DNA from: Epiperipatus broadwayi
Taxonomy: Eukaryota > Onychophora > Udeonychophora > Euonychophora > Peripatidae
Length of the DNA stretch: 64,000 bases
NCBI GenBank assembly: GCA_028023455.1
Contig: JAQFVV010012572.1
Coordinates: 2,046,001 to 2,110,000, forward strand
Direction of reading: 5' to 3'
This document shows positions 38,480 through 50,415 of this stretch, piece by piece. A model generated the notes under the pieces. The model was given only the letters and a program-made list of their open reading frames with translations, had not been told where the DNA came from and searched no databases. Positions within the stretch are counted from its first letter, which is position 1. Each line of letters opens with the position of its first letter. The position numbers and the translations under genes are program-made.

Positions 38480-39670
38480 TGACACATACATTAAAAACAT
38501 TACATATTTCTCTTAGAGTAGTGATAAATAAAGAATTTAAAATCACAGCAGTGGATATTGCAGAGCTTTATGATTCTCTCAATAGAAAACTACCAATTAG
38601 GATAATTGAGGATGAATTGAGAAATAGATTTTATTATAGATTTTTAAAAATGGCTTGAATGAAATATCCTAGTGATGTTTGAAGACAAATGGTTCAAAAT
38701 GAATGATGTTTGGCCTATGGGTCTTACCTATTAATAGAATTCATACTGTTTTGAAAAGCAGGTGATTCCAAGATCTAAGACTGAGGACAATTTACACTAG
38801 ATATGTTGACATATTCATTGCATCATCAAATAATATAATAACAGGTATTCAAAATGAACTACAAACACTCACAGGTTTGATTTTTAAGTGCACCAATGAA
38901 AATGAACAAAATGCGATTAATTACTTGGATCTAAAAATTCAGAGAGAACACACTGGACTCAACTACTGCATGACAATCAAACCTCTGACATAAGAGGGTA
39001 CACGCACCCATTCTCAACATCTAGATCACACAAATTTGCGGATCTTTCAGGATTTTTGTTTCAAAACCAGCACTTATGCAAATTTGAAGCTGACAGAAAA
39101 AACAATATCTCTTGCTATGTGAGAGATTTGATAAGTGTAGGTTTCAACACTAAAACAATTACCAATAGAATCAAGCTTTTCTACAAAAACAACCCGGAAT
39201 AACAACATAGATAATAAACAGCCCCTAAGTTTACCTTACATCCCTAGAAAGGTGAATAACTTTGTCAAAAAATTACATAATGAATTTAAAGTAGGATTTA
39301 GAAAACTACCAAACACTAACAAAATAATTAATAACACTAAAGATAAAATAAACCTAGAATCAATGCTGCAAGTGGTATACAAGATTGCATGCCCTAAAGC
39401 AGGATGTAGTACAATATATTATGGTAAAATTCGAGCCATAGTCAGTAAGATTGTCTCAGCCAAGTGTGAATATAACTGATTGTTAAACAAAAATGGAGGC
39501 AATTCTATATTTATTAATCATTAAAAAGTGGTTAATCATGTATTTGAACCTTCCAGCACTGAGATAGTTTGTACTGAAAGAAATGATGTCAAAAAAAATC
39601 AAGGAGGCTTACTTCATTGCTAGTGACATAAATGCTATAAATTGAAAAGACACATGTTTTGCAATTTCAA
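38480..39670 (+). mobile_element. Penelope-like retroelement fragment: RT plus GIY-YIG endonuclease
   Basis: Plus-strand frames give, in order, VDIAELYDSLNRKLP, TRYVDIFIASSNN (a damaged Y-x-D-D, second Asp gone), INYLDLKIQREHTGLNYCM, an RDLISVGFNTK-type segment, PYIPRKVNNFVKKLHNEF, then VVYKIACPKAGCSTIYYGK. The last is followed by STEIVCTERNDV and, in a shifted frame, KIKEAYFIASDINAIN. Cys residues before a I-Y-Y-G core and a late Glu (KEA) are the GIY-YIG endonuclease that Penelope-like elements carry C-terminal to their RT. Stops and frameshifts abound. The downstream end lies 50 bp before the long-LTR gypsy, which may have inserted next to or into it. Confidence 0.75.
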
Positions 39671-39721
39671 AAAATGGATAGTCTGTTTTATGCATAAATT
39701 TGAATACAATGAGTTTAATAC

Positions 39722-42278
39722 TGTGAGGGTAGCTTAAAATCGCACCCACACAAAGCTTAGTCATCTGAAATATTGGATTGTTATTTTTAATTAGGATGTA
39801 AATATGAAGTAAATAAGAAGTTTTGCATTGTTGAAAATATAAATGTATGAACAATTATGACAACACACTAATGTATTAATTAGTGGGAATGGTAGGTCAT
39901 TTACCATGAAATCACACATATATTTGTAATAAAATTAATTCTAGTGTTTAATCAAGAAATATAAACATTAGGAACATTCATACAAACTTATATATATAAT
40001 AACAATTATATTGTGTTGAATATCTTCTGTACCTGTAATGAATGTAAACAATGACTTAAACGATAAAAAAAACCAGTCATAGCAATGGGCAAAAGGTCAA
40101 GTATTGTACTAATCAACCAAATATAAGAGGGGGATATTATTATTAGTAGTATTTTAAATGAATCGATAATCACAGCATTTATATAATGCACAATGGAAAT
40201 GACACCGGATATAAAAAGAAAACAAATTATGACTCCTTCTTTAAATTTGTGTGTTTGACATGGAAAGTCAACTTTGTTGAAGCAGTTATTTTTTGAACAT
40301 TTTTTAAGTCAACTTTGTTGAAGTAGTTATTTTTGAACATTTTTTTTGTTACAAAATGAACACTGTTTGAATAAGCGTTTCCAACAAATGTTAATTTTTT
40401 TTATTTTCCATTTGAAAAATTAAGGAAGCGAACAAAGATTTTAATATAAACTGAATGATAAGATAGGTTTCCAATAACTTATAAATTTAAAAAAAGGATT
40501 CCAATTTTTTTTTTAAAAGCTAAATAAAGAAATTAAAACGGTTAATTCAGATAAAATTTTAATGATGGAAATATATTATACAGCCAATATTGCAAATATA
40601 TATTGCAAAATATGATATATTTTGGTGAGAACAAATGTCAGGTGGAATATTTGCCCACTATAGCCATGTGAAATTAATAGCTATCTGTTGACATTGAAGT
40701 GCGTGATAAGCTGGGTCCATGCATGATGGAAATCTATGTGAGGAATGGAACAAAACCACGCATTACCAATATAATAGACACAGGTATATATAAGTCTGTG
40801 TATTTCATCTATTACCAATATAAATATGTTCAGAATGTGCCATTCAAAAAAAAAAACAAGGAGTCACCATTCAAAAAAAAAAACAAGGAGTCATCAACAT
40901 TTATAATAAGAAAAATGCAAAAATTTGTAAGAATTGTTATGTAAGAAGGAATCTGATGAAGAATTGTGCTTGATCATGTCATCAATTCATGAAAATGTAA
41001 ATGTTATGATTTTTCTTTTGTATAGATATGTTTTATTGTATTTTTATTGTCTCAGTCTTATATCTTGGAAGTACAAATGGTCTAATTCAATAGTTTGGAA
41101 CAGCCCAATGTAAGAAAATGTGAAGAGAGCAGGGAAGCAAGGTTGAAATGTCTGAATTTTTTCTTTTAATAAAATTTTAAGTAACATCCAAAATGCTTGA
41201 CTTTTTTCATTCATGGCTATGAAATTGAGTACTTAAATAGTAAGAGCCTTTCTCTTTTAAATTAACAAAAAAAAAACCCAATGCTACACCATGACATGAC
41301 CATTTATATTATTTGTTATATGTTTGACTAATAATATTCCTTAGATATTTTTAATGTATGCATGATTAACTCTTTGAGTTAATATTCTTTACTATTTACT
41401 TTGCTGTCATATCACGTATTGTTTCTTTATTATATTTCTTTCATACTGTATCTGGAGTTGCAATTAAATTTCTAATTAAGTTAGTTAGCAATCTCATTTT
41501 AATCTAATAAAGTTTTCATTACTTTTGGATATGTAAAGGTCTATATTATGTATATCTATCATGGGAAATAGGGGATAAGTACTTTTAAATTGCTCATGTA
41601 ACAACATGACAGATGCTCCTACTAGACTTTGAAGTTGAAAGTATAGGAGAATATATCCAAATAATTCTTCTTTTACTTGTAAATATTTTTTGAACTTTTT
41701 TTACATTGATTGACAATTTATTCTATGGTTTTATATACTTTATTTTTGTAAATAAATATTGTGAAATTTTGTTTACAAAGTCTCTCTAGTGTGTTGATCC
41801 AGCATTCTACATTCAATCCTATAACCAATATTTTACACATGCACTCACACACATTATAATTTGATGAGTATGAGAGATAAATGTTAAACAATGGCTATTC
41901 CTTACTAACAAAATAGAATGAGCTAAATCAGTTGTTGATTAACATTCTTGTGTAAGTACATTCCTGTCAAGAGAGTCAAACGTAAATTCTTCATAAGTTC
42001 AAAATCTGAGGCAACGGATCCAAAAGAGAGAGGCAGATGTGGATGAACTGACCCAAATTGCATCTGAATTTAATGAATGAGTATTAAGCTGGTCTATTGA
42101 AAAAGGGTGCAATCATGGGTTATGTACTTTCATCATCTATTGGAAGAGGGTGCAATTATGGGTTATGTACTTTCATCACGTCATCTCCAGCATCCTACCT
42201 GAAGACCCTATGTCCAATGGTAGTTAGATGCATCCTGTTCTCTTTCCTCCTTCACATGTCATCAACCAGATCATTACA
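39722..42278 (+). repeat. 5' LTR of long-LTR gypsy element
   Basis: It pairs with 46967-49480. Differences from the 3' LTR include a 42-bp tandem duplication at about 40264-40345 (GTCAACTTTGTTGAAG twice), a short CATTCAAAAAAAAAAACAAG duplication near 40840-40890, and a GGGTGCAATYATGGGTTATG duplication at 42106-42170. Two LTRs are identical at insertion, so these mark age. The small open frame at 42097-42315 is LTR sequence, not a gene. Confidence 0.88.
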
Positions 42279-42999
42279 TCTGGGTTCCAACATTTTAGGC
42301 ATGAACATGTTATAGTTGCGAGGGAGGTCTAGCCATTGGACAGAAATTTTAAAAAAAATTTTTTTTGGTTGAATATTTTTAAACTTTCCCCTTGTATAAC
42401 AAGTTCAATTAACACCAAACCAATATTGTATATATGCCTACAATAAATAAATAGTGTATCTAAATATTAGATAAGAACACAAGACATCTAAAACTAAAAA
42501 TTAATAAAAAAATTTTTACATATAAGGAATGAATGCAGGGTCAATAAGCAGAGACTTGTGAATCAAATCATGAATAAATTGGCACTAAAATAGAGGAGTC
42601 AGGAGATATGAAAATTAAGCTAAAATGTAGACAGGTGAAATAGCAGAAATAAAAACTGATATAGAAGTTAAGGCTGCACATGGCATGGTTAGGGGGAAAT
42701 GTGAAATCCTGTGACAATTATCCATTGTAACATTCTAAAGTAAAAGTTGTTTAACGTATTCAATTCATGATATTAAGAAGTGGAAAAAATTTACTTACCA
42801 TGGAAACAGTTTTATCATGAGGAGGAGGTTAGTGATGTTGAGGTAGATGAAATTGAGGTTAGCAATGAGAAAGGGTCTCTGCCTAGTCACACATCTGGGG
42901 GTCTGTGAGTGAAGGCAACCACTTATGGGAAAATATACATGCCAAGAGAATGGGATGTTTATTAAGGCATGAGAAACTCATGTTGAAGAAACAGTTCAA

Positions 43000-43820
43000 T
43001 TGCCCAGAATCGAAATTGTCCAGGCTATGGAAGATACGATAAGCATGGCACAATTGGTCCAGATGATCAGCTTGAATATTAAAATTGAAAATATGAAGGT
43101 TGATATGAAGGCCGATAGCAATGACATGAAGGCTAAAATAGAGAATATGTATACAAGCATGAAGGCTAAAATAAAAAATATGGAGACAAGCTTGAACTCT
43201 AAAATGGAAAATATGAAACTTAATATGAAGGGTATAAATGAAAGTGTGAACTAGTCATAAGCTAATATAGTTACCCAGGAGGAAGTCGAGAAATTAAAAA
43301 TGTATATAGATAGCATGTAAGTCAGAATGTGAGATATGGTAACTAAGACTGATGTGGTTAGCATGCAAACTAAAATTGTGCAAGGGATTAATGAAAATGC
43401 AGACAGCATGCAAGAAAAACTACAGAAGGAGATTAAAGATATAGAAACATGACTGTCATTAGAGTTAGGTGGCATCCAGGAGAGTAATGTTGAGCTAAAC
43501 CAAGAAATAGGGGAAATGAAAAAAGATGTGAAGAAGAAAGATACCCAAGGTAGGCAATGTTTGGAGGAATTTAAGACCTTGTATCTCCAATCAACTAACC
43601 ATCAAATATCAAGAGATGTGCCAAAGTCAGGAGTCCTTTAATGATGAGATCCATGAGAGTCAAAGGAAGCACACAGACAAAATGTGGGTAGAAATGAAGG
43701 TTACCCATGCAATTTTAGATCAGGTTGCCACCAAGCAGAACACGGAAATAGGAGCACATCCTAAAACTATGCAGACATATAGGAAGACCATAGAAATTTT
43801 AGGTTTGTGACCTTAAACAT
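43000..43820 (+). pseudogene. Coiled-coil N-terminal gag region of the long-LTR gypsy
   Basis: The frame from 43000 runs 84 codons and after a stop continues in frame. It contains repeated MKxKIENMxxxM units (MKAKIENMYTSMKAKIKNME, then NSKMENMKLNMKG) and later MQTKIVQGINENADSMQEKL followed by QKEIKDIE, with hydrophobics every 3-4 residues. It would form a long Met-rich coiled coil. Tandem 10-11-residue units suggest growth by internal duplication. It lies where Gag starts, between the primer-binding site and the capsid-like part. Stops at 43252 and 43450 show decay. Confidence 0.6.
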
Positions 43821-44279
43821 ATAGATGAGGCCCTTAGCCAAAGACTTGCATTCTCATCATTTGACATTTTGTGACACTTGTTTGAGGATGCAAAAGGCTG
43901 AAGTAGGATAGAGAACCCAGGACAGACGAGGAGGAAGGGATGAAAAAGTTCAGACATGTGACTCACATTTGGAGCCTATGTCAGATGACCCCAAGAGATA
44001 GAGGATTATCTTTTTCACAATGACTATGGAAAAACAACTGCTAGCATGTCTCAAGTCAACCTGGATGTACAACAGTTAACACCTCATGTGAACCCCCTGA
44101 GCCAGACAAATCATGTGGCCACTTGATGCAGATTAGTGTGATCAATCAATTTGTTAAACTCAAAACTTTTAAAGGATTAGCTAACAAAGCCCTCATAGAA
44201 TGTGTACTTCTCAGTAAATCAGAAATTTGACCAAAGCTGAAAAAGTGATAATTGCTTATAGCCACCTATAGGGAAATGT

Positions 44280-44700
44280 GCTGATGTAGTGGGAGTCATA
44301 TCAAACCTCATCCACTTATAAGGAGTATCAGATCCTATTGGTAAAAAGCTTTTGGGATAAAGAAAAGCAGGAGGTCTTACTTTATCACTTATTTCAAGAG
44401 AGATACAGACCAGCACTGGGAGAAACTGTGAATAAGTTTTTCCGTCACCAGGCCAGCAAGTTGCAAACACTCGACACTTACCATCTAAGTGAGACTGCAA
44501 TTAATAGAATCATTAAGAAGAATTTGTCTTTAAGGATAGAGCAGTCACTTTGTGTGCCAATGTGAAAAGCATCAAGCAAGTTGCAGAATTGCTTAATAGG
44601 ATAGATATAAATTATGCTAATCCATCTAACCAGACCCTAGAAAAAAGAAAGGAGGAGCCTATTATGAATACAATCCATTATAAGAGGTGAAAAAATAACA
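44280..44700 (+). pseudogene. gag capsid-like remnant of the long-LTR gypsy
   Basis: A 75-codon frame (44338-44565) reads VKSFWDKEKQEVLLYHLFQE, then RYRPALGETVNKFFRHQASK and later IKKNLSLRIEQSLCVPM. Placement between the coiled coil and the protease, and a pattern of tyrosine/arginine-rich helices ending in an L-x-L-R-x-E motif, fit the capsid part of Ty3/gypsy Gag. No CCHC knuckle is seen after it. Recognition is by order and general character more than by a sharp motif. Confidence 0.5.
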
Positions 44701-44959
44701 ATAACCCATACTGTTAGAAGGGGGAGTAATTACTACAACCCCCATGTACTTGGTCACCAAAGGTTGTGCGGCAACAACAAAGTTAGGTTGAACCCTTCAA
44801 ACCACCCAGGAGAATCTCCTAAACCTGGGTGTAGTAATAACTCACCCAAGATACAACAGAAACTAAACTGAAAAATACTTGAGGTTATATTCTCCACCTC
44901 AAGATGCAAAAGAAACACTGGGGAACACAGATCAAGTCATAAATCAGGAAATCATGAAC

Positions 44960-45120
44960 CTGATGTGTTGCAAAGCTGCCCCATGATAGAGTTGTTATTT
45001 GAAGATTTTCCAGTTGTGGCATTATTAGACTCAGGTAGCCAGATATCAGTGGTGTTAGAGATATTCTACTATAATATTCTGACCAGAAATCTTAACATCA
45101 AGACCCTACCACTGAAATCA
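44960..45120 (+). pseudogene. Aspartic protease remnant of the long-LTR gypsy
   Basis: The frame through 44975-45110 gives CPMIELLFEDFPVVALLDSG followed by SQISVVLE. D-S-G with preceding V-x-A-L-L and following S-Q-I-S-V is the active-site motif of gypsy proteases, which mature the Gag-Pol polyprotein. It is in order before RT. The frame closes soon after in stops. Confidence 0.75.
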
Positions 45121-45333
45121 ATCCAAGTTACCATGGCTTAATAACAGAAAACCCAAACTGTTGCAGAAACAGATCTGGGTCCAAATCAAGATTGGTCAAA
45201 TCACTCTCTATCATGTTTTTTCTCATTTTAAGTGGCTTGATACATGAAGTCATCTTAAGGGCAGATTTCCTCCACATGAACCATTGCAACATTGATTTCC
45301 TAGAAAAGGTAGGTTAATGATGAAGTTGTAGGA

Positions 45334-46380
45334 ATGACATTGCATCCAAATATGACTTACCAGAAGTTGATAATATGTGTGGTTTCTGAGGAATTAATTG
45401 AAAGTAAGATCACAGAGTGCAATTTTCTTGGGATCAATGGTGAAGAAAAACTGCGGTCTGTTATTAATGAAATCGCCCTAATTTTCTCAGAAATACCAGG
45501 GATAATACAGAGTTTCCAGCAAAGGATAAAACTAATTCATGACCAACCATTTCATTTCAAATCATATCCTATTCTATATCAGTATTGGGAAGAGGTATCT
45601 AAACAGCTAAATAAAATGTTAGATTGAGGGGATCATTTTCAAATATTCTTCAACCATTTCAATTCAAATCATATCCTATTCCATATCAGTATTGGGAAGA
45701 GGTATCTAAACAGCTAAATAAAATGTTAGATTGAGGGGATCATTTTCAAATATTCTTCAAAACAGCTAAATAAAATGTTAGATTGAGGGGATCATTTTCA
45801 AATATTCTTCATCTTACTGTAATCTAGTTGTAACTGTGAAGAAGAAAGATGAGTCAATGATATTTTGTTTAGTTGCTAGACAGCTAAACAAAATTACCAT
45901 TTCAGATAGGAACATTCCATAGCCCATCCATGATTTATTCATAAGGTTTGAAAATAACAAGATATTTTCTACTTTCGATCTCACCTCCAGCTATTGGCAA
46001 ATCAAACTTCACCTGAATAATCACCAATACCCTGCCTTCTGATATGAGGGTTTTACCTATCAGTTTAATAGGATGTCCTTTGGATTGATTAATAGCAGTG
46101 CTGGTCTGATCCAGTGCCTGGATCAAACCTTATCTTCTGAGGTCAAACAAATCACAAATGTGGATGATGTTATCATTGCATCAACCAACATTGAAGAACA
46201 TCTTCAACATCTAAAATTATTTTTTGAGGAGTGTTATAAAAAGGGAATTAAAATCAACATCAAAAAGAATGCACTAACTTGTAGTGAAGTGCTCTTCTTA
46301 GGCCACATTGGATGCAATGGGGTGAGACCTCATCCTGACAAGATCAGTGCCCTTTCCCAAGCCAATCAATAAGAAACAAA
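45334..46380 (+). pseudogene. Reverse transcriptase of the long-LTR gypsy, broken
   Basis: The N-terminal part (45334-45627) has ALIFSEIPGIIQ and HDQPFHFKSYPI...EEVSKQLNKMLD, the start of gypsy RT. After a tandem duplication the palm follows: FSTFDLTSSYWQIKLHLNNH (catalytic Asp in FDL), GFTYQFNRMSFGLINSSAGL, then VDDVIIAS as the second catalytic motif, preceded by Asn where Tyr is usual. The thumb (EHLQHLKLFFEECYKKGIKI, FLGHIGCNGVRPHPDKI) completes it. The enzyme is interrupted by stops at about 45625-45900 and by a damaged start. Confidence 0.88.
45545..45812 (+). repeat. 107-bp tandem duplication plus 52-bp partial copy inside RT
   Basis: AACCATTTCATTTCAAATCA (45545) and AACCATTTCAATTCAAATCA (45652) start two 107-bp copies. 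A third 52-bp copy starts AAACAGCTAAATAAAATGTT at 45760, repeating 45708 and 45601. The 107-bp unit is not a multiple of three, so it destroys the RT frame. Confidence 0.92.
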
Positions 46381-46830
46381 TCAGGTCATTTTTAGGATTG
46401 TGCAACTTCTACAATTGTTTCTACCAAAAGTTTTCAGACTGTATGGAACCATTGCTAAAATTAATCTGGAAGGATGAAAGGTGGAAGTTTTCAGACTGTA
46501 TGGAACCATTGCTAAAATTAATCTGGAAGGATGAAAGGTGGAAATGAACTGAGGAGCAAGATAAGGCATTTGAAGAGATTAAAACAGGATTTTTACAGCA
46601 AACCATGTTACCTTTTCATAATTTTAACAAACTGCTCATTGTCCAAATGGACAATAATGGTTTTGGATTTGGGGTAACATTATCCCAAATCCGGAGAATG
46701 GTCAACCTGGCATCTTCTATTTTATTAGCTTGCTCCTGTAGGACAGAAATCAATTATACAGTAATGGAAGAGACATTAGCAATATTATTAAAAGAGGGAA
46801 TGCCACGATAGGTATTTAAAATTGAGGGAT
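46380..46830 (+). pseudogene. RT connection and RNase H of the long-LTR gypsy
   Basis: The connection reads NKKQIRSFLGLCNFYNCFYQ, then a 19-residue segment FSDCMEPLLKLIWKDERWK present twice in tandem and in frame (DNA units 46430-46486 and 46487-46543). RNase H follows: EEQDKAFEEIKTGFLQQTML, then VQMDNNGFGFGVTLSQ with the first catalytic Asp, SCRTEINYTVMEETLAILLK with the Glu. The frame ends at a stop near 46810, and LTR2 starts 150 bp later. Where an integrase should begin there is only AT-rich sequence and the purine tract. Confidence 0.82.
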
Positions 46831-46966
46831 TGGAAAGGAAACATAAGAAGGTAAGCATTGTGATCTTTCACAGATAACAAGGGAATTAATATGCCCAAAA
46901 ATGAACATATTTTATAGTCATTTTGATCAATAAGTAAAATTTTAACCCTGTTTAGGGAAGTGAAAT

Positions 46967-49480
46967 TGTGTGGGTAACTTAAAATTGCATCCACACAAAC
47001 CTTAGCCACCTGAAATATTGGATTGTTTTTTAATTAGGATGTTAATATAAAGTACATAATCAGTTTTGCTAGAACACTCTTAAAAATATGAATGTATAAA
47101 TAGTTATAACAATGTACTAATTGTATATTAAATAGTGGGAATGGTAGGTCATTTACCATGAAATCACACATATATATTTGTAATAAAATTAATTCTAGTA
47201 TTTAATCAAGAAATATAAACATTAGGAAAATTCATACAAACTTATATATATAATAACAATTGTATTGTGTTGAATATCTTGTGTATCTGTAATAAATATA
47301 AACAATGACTTAAACAATAAAAAGACAGTCATAGCAATGGGCAAAAGGTCAAGTATTGTATTAAGCAACCAAATATAAGAGGGGGATAATATTATTATTA
47401 TTTAAATGAATCAATAATCACAGTATTTATATAATGCACAATGGAAATGACACCGGGTATAAAAAGAAAAACAAATTATGACTTCTTCTTCTTTAAATTT
47501 GTGTGTTTGACATGGAAAGTCAACTTTGTTGAAGCAATTATTTTTTTGAACATTTTTTTTACAAAATGGACACTGTTTGAACAGGCTTTCCCAAATTCAA
47601 ACAGATGTTAATTTTTATTTATTTTCCATTTGAAAAATTATGAAAGCAAACAGATTTTCATATAAACTGAATGATCAGATAAATTTCCAATAACTTATAA
47701 ATTTAAAAAAAGTATTTTTTTAAAGCTAAACAAAGAAATTAGAATGGTTTATACAGATAAAATTTTAATGACAGGAATATATTATATAGCCAATATTGCA
47801 AATAATAAATAACTGTATTCTATAGAATACATATATTTTAAATGCAAACGGCATATATATATAAACCTGTATATATATTGCAAAATATATATTTTGGCTA
47901 GAATGATTGTCATCAGGTGGAGCATTTTCTCACTGTAGCCATGTGAAATTAATAGCTATCTGTCTACACTGAAGTGCCTGATAAGCTGAGTCCATGCATG
48001 ATGGAAATCTACATGAGGAATGGAACAAAACCACCCACTACCAAGGAGTCATCAACATTTGTAAGAACTGTTATGTAAGAAAGACTCTGGTGAAGAATTG
48101 TACCTGATAACCTTATCAATTCATGAAATGTTGTAAATGTTATGATTTTTCTTTTGCATAGATATGTTTTATTGTATTTTTATTGTTTCAGTCTTATATC
48201 TCGGAAATACAAATGGTCTAATTCAACAATTTGTAACAGACTAACATAAGAAGAGAGCAGGGAGGGAAGGTTGAAAAGTCTGATTTTTTTTTTTTTTAAT
48301 AAAATTTTAGGAAACTTTCTTCCAAAATGCTTGACCTTTTTCATTCGTGGCTATGAAATTGAGTGCTTAAATTGAGTACTTAAATGGTAAGAGCCTTTCT
48401 CTTTTAAATTAACAATAAAACCAATGCTACACCATGACATGACCATTTATATTATTTGTTATATGTTTTATTAATAATATTCCTTAGATATTTTTAATGT
48501 ATGCATGATTAATTAACCCTTTGAGTTAATATTCTTTACTATTTAATACCATATCACATATTGTTTCTTTATTATATTTCTTTCATAATATATATATATG
48601 CAAAGTGGTTGTTTTAGATCAATCAACTTTCACACCTAGAACTGCATACTGTATTTGGAGTTGCAATTAAATTTCTAATTAAGTTAGTTACCAATCTCAT
48701 TTTAATCTAATAAAGTTTTCATTACTTTTGGATATATAAATGTCTATATTATGTGTATCTATCATGGGAAATAGGGTATAAGTACTTTTAAATTGCTTAA
48801 GTAACAATAGTATATATAAGCACTTTAACATGCTGAAAAATATGATAGATGCTCATACTAGACTTTGAAATTGAAAGTATAGGAGAATATATCCAAATTA
48901 TAATTTTTTACTTGTACATATTTTTTGAACTTTTTTTACATTGATTGACAATTTATTCTATGTTTTTATATACTTTTGTTTTTGTAAATAAATATTGTAA
49001 AATTTTGTTTAATTGACAATGTCTCTCTAGTTTGTTGATCCAGCATTATTTACATTCAATTCTATAACCAATATTTTACACATGCACACATACAAAATAT
49101 TTTACACATGCACACATACAAATTATTGTTTGATGAGCATGAGAGATGAATGTTAAATCAAGGTTATTCCTTACTAATAAATATGATGAGCTAATTTAGT
49201 TGTTGATTAACAGTCTGGATAAGTGCATCCCTGTCAAGAGAATCGAACATGAATTCTTTCTGAGTTTGAAATCTGAGCAATGATTCCGAAAGTGAGTGGT
49301 GAGATGTGAATGATCTGACCCAAATTGCAACTGAATTTAATGAATGGGTATTAAGCTGGTCTATCAATCATGGGTTATGTACTTTATTGTATCATCTCCA
49401 GCATCCTACCTGAAGACCTATGTAGTTAGATGCATCCTGTTCTCTTTTCTCCTTTATACGTCATCGACTGGACCATTACA
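46967..49480 (+). repeat. 3' LTR of long-LTR gypsy element
   Basis: It pairs with 39722-42278 at high similarity by eye. It has its own additions: an AT-rich insert at about 47805-47870, an insert near 48588-48645, and a short duplication of ATTTTACACATGCACACATA at 49070-49120. It ends GACCATTACA next to ATAC. Confidence 0.88.
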
Positions 49481-49484
49481 ATAC

Positions 49485-50415
49485 AAATTAAGGCTATGAA
49501 TATGGAGTAAACAGGCCCTGAAAGTGCTTAGCCAATATTAAGATTTAGAGTTTAGTAATTTCACCTTTATACGTTGAAGCATATTGTATTAATTAGTGCC
49601 TTAGTTGATGATAAGAAATATAAAAAGCTTTAACAAAACAAATAATGTAAATAAAATAGAGTTTGAAAATGATAACAAGAAAGTCATTTTTCCAAGTTAA
49701 ATACTTAATAAATATGTTAGCACATGTTAATATTCACATATAAAATATTAATTTTGAAACTAAATTATTGTGAATTTGACATGCTTCTTCTCAAAAATAT
49801 TTACATAGGGAAAAAACTCATAATCTATCATGAAGATACTTTATACTAATATACTCATTTTACATATATTTAAATAAAACGAAGTGAATTTTAGATATAA
49901 ACAAATAACATTTCTTTTCAGATATCTTAAGAAATTGAACAGCAGCTATTATACCAGATAGAACAAATGGTATGAGGTTAGAAAAAGAGAGAAAAAAATT
50001 ATTACCATACATAAAATATTACTAAAACAAAAAATAAAGTATAAGTAGATAGTATAATATATAGAAATGCTATTAAATATAACTAAAAATAATAATAAAG
50101 AAATTATAAAACTTGATTAATATAATTAAATATAAACCAATAGAAAAGGTGTCACTTAGTTTTAAATTTTAATGTTTTTGGTATGGTTGCATACAACCTT
50201 TTCGATGTTAAAGCAGGCTTGTTCAAACTTTTATGCTCACATAATAGAACGTTTCTAAAAGTTCCAATTTTTTCTAGTTTTTATTTTCTGATGAGCATTG
50301 TCCTTTCATTAAACAAATCTTTTCTTTTTTTAAAGTTACTACTTTCATCATTTCCCATAAATTTTGAAGTAACTGAAACACACAGGCTTATTATATACCT
50401 GTGACTATATATGTA
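49485..50415. other. AT-rich DNA, nothing recognised
   Basis: Between the long-LTR gypsy and the next MITE the sequence is AT-rich with poly(A/T) runs. A 73-codon frame at 50183-50404 shows no known motif and I do not call it a gene. Confidence 0.5.

Larger units (their letters stand above)
39722..49480 (+). mobile_element. Ty3/gypsy element with about 2.5-kb LTRs, integrase not found
   Basis: The LTRs are 39722-42278 and 46967-49480. Both begin TGTGNGGGTARCTTAAAAT and end CATTACA, and are alike throughout apart from indels. ATAC flanks both outer edges (39718-39721 and 49481-49484), a 4-bp target duplication. After LTR1 comes TCTGGGTTCCAACATTTT, a likely primer-binding site starting TGG. 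Before LTR2, AGGGAAGTGAAAT is a purine-rich primer. The 4.7-kb interior has coiled-coil and capsid-like gag remnants, protease, RT and RNase H, all broken. RNase H sequence stops about 150 bp before LTR2 and no integrase is visible, so this copy could not insert by itself. Confidence 0.88.

Noticed and set aside
42097-42315. 72-codon frame near the end of LTR1
   Set aside because: Lies wholly in the LTR and is not preserved in the matching part of LTR2.
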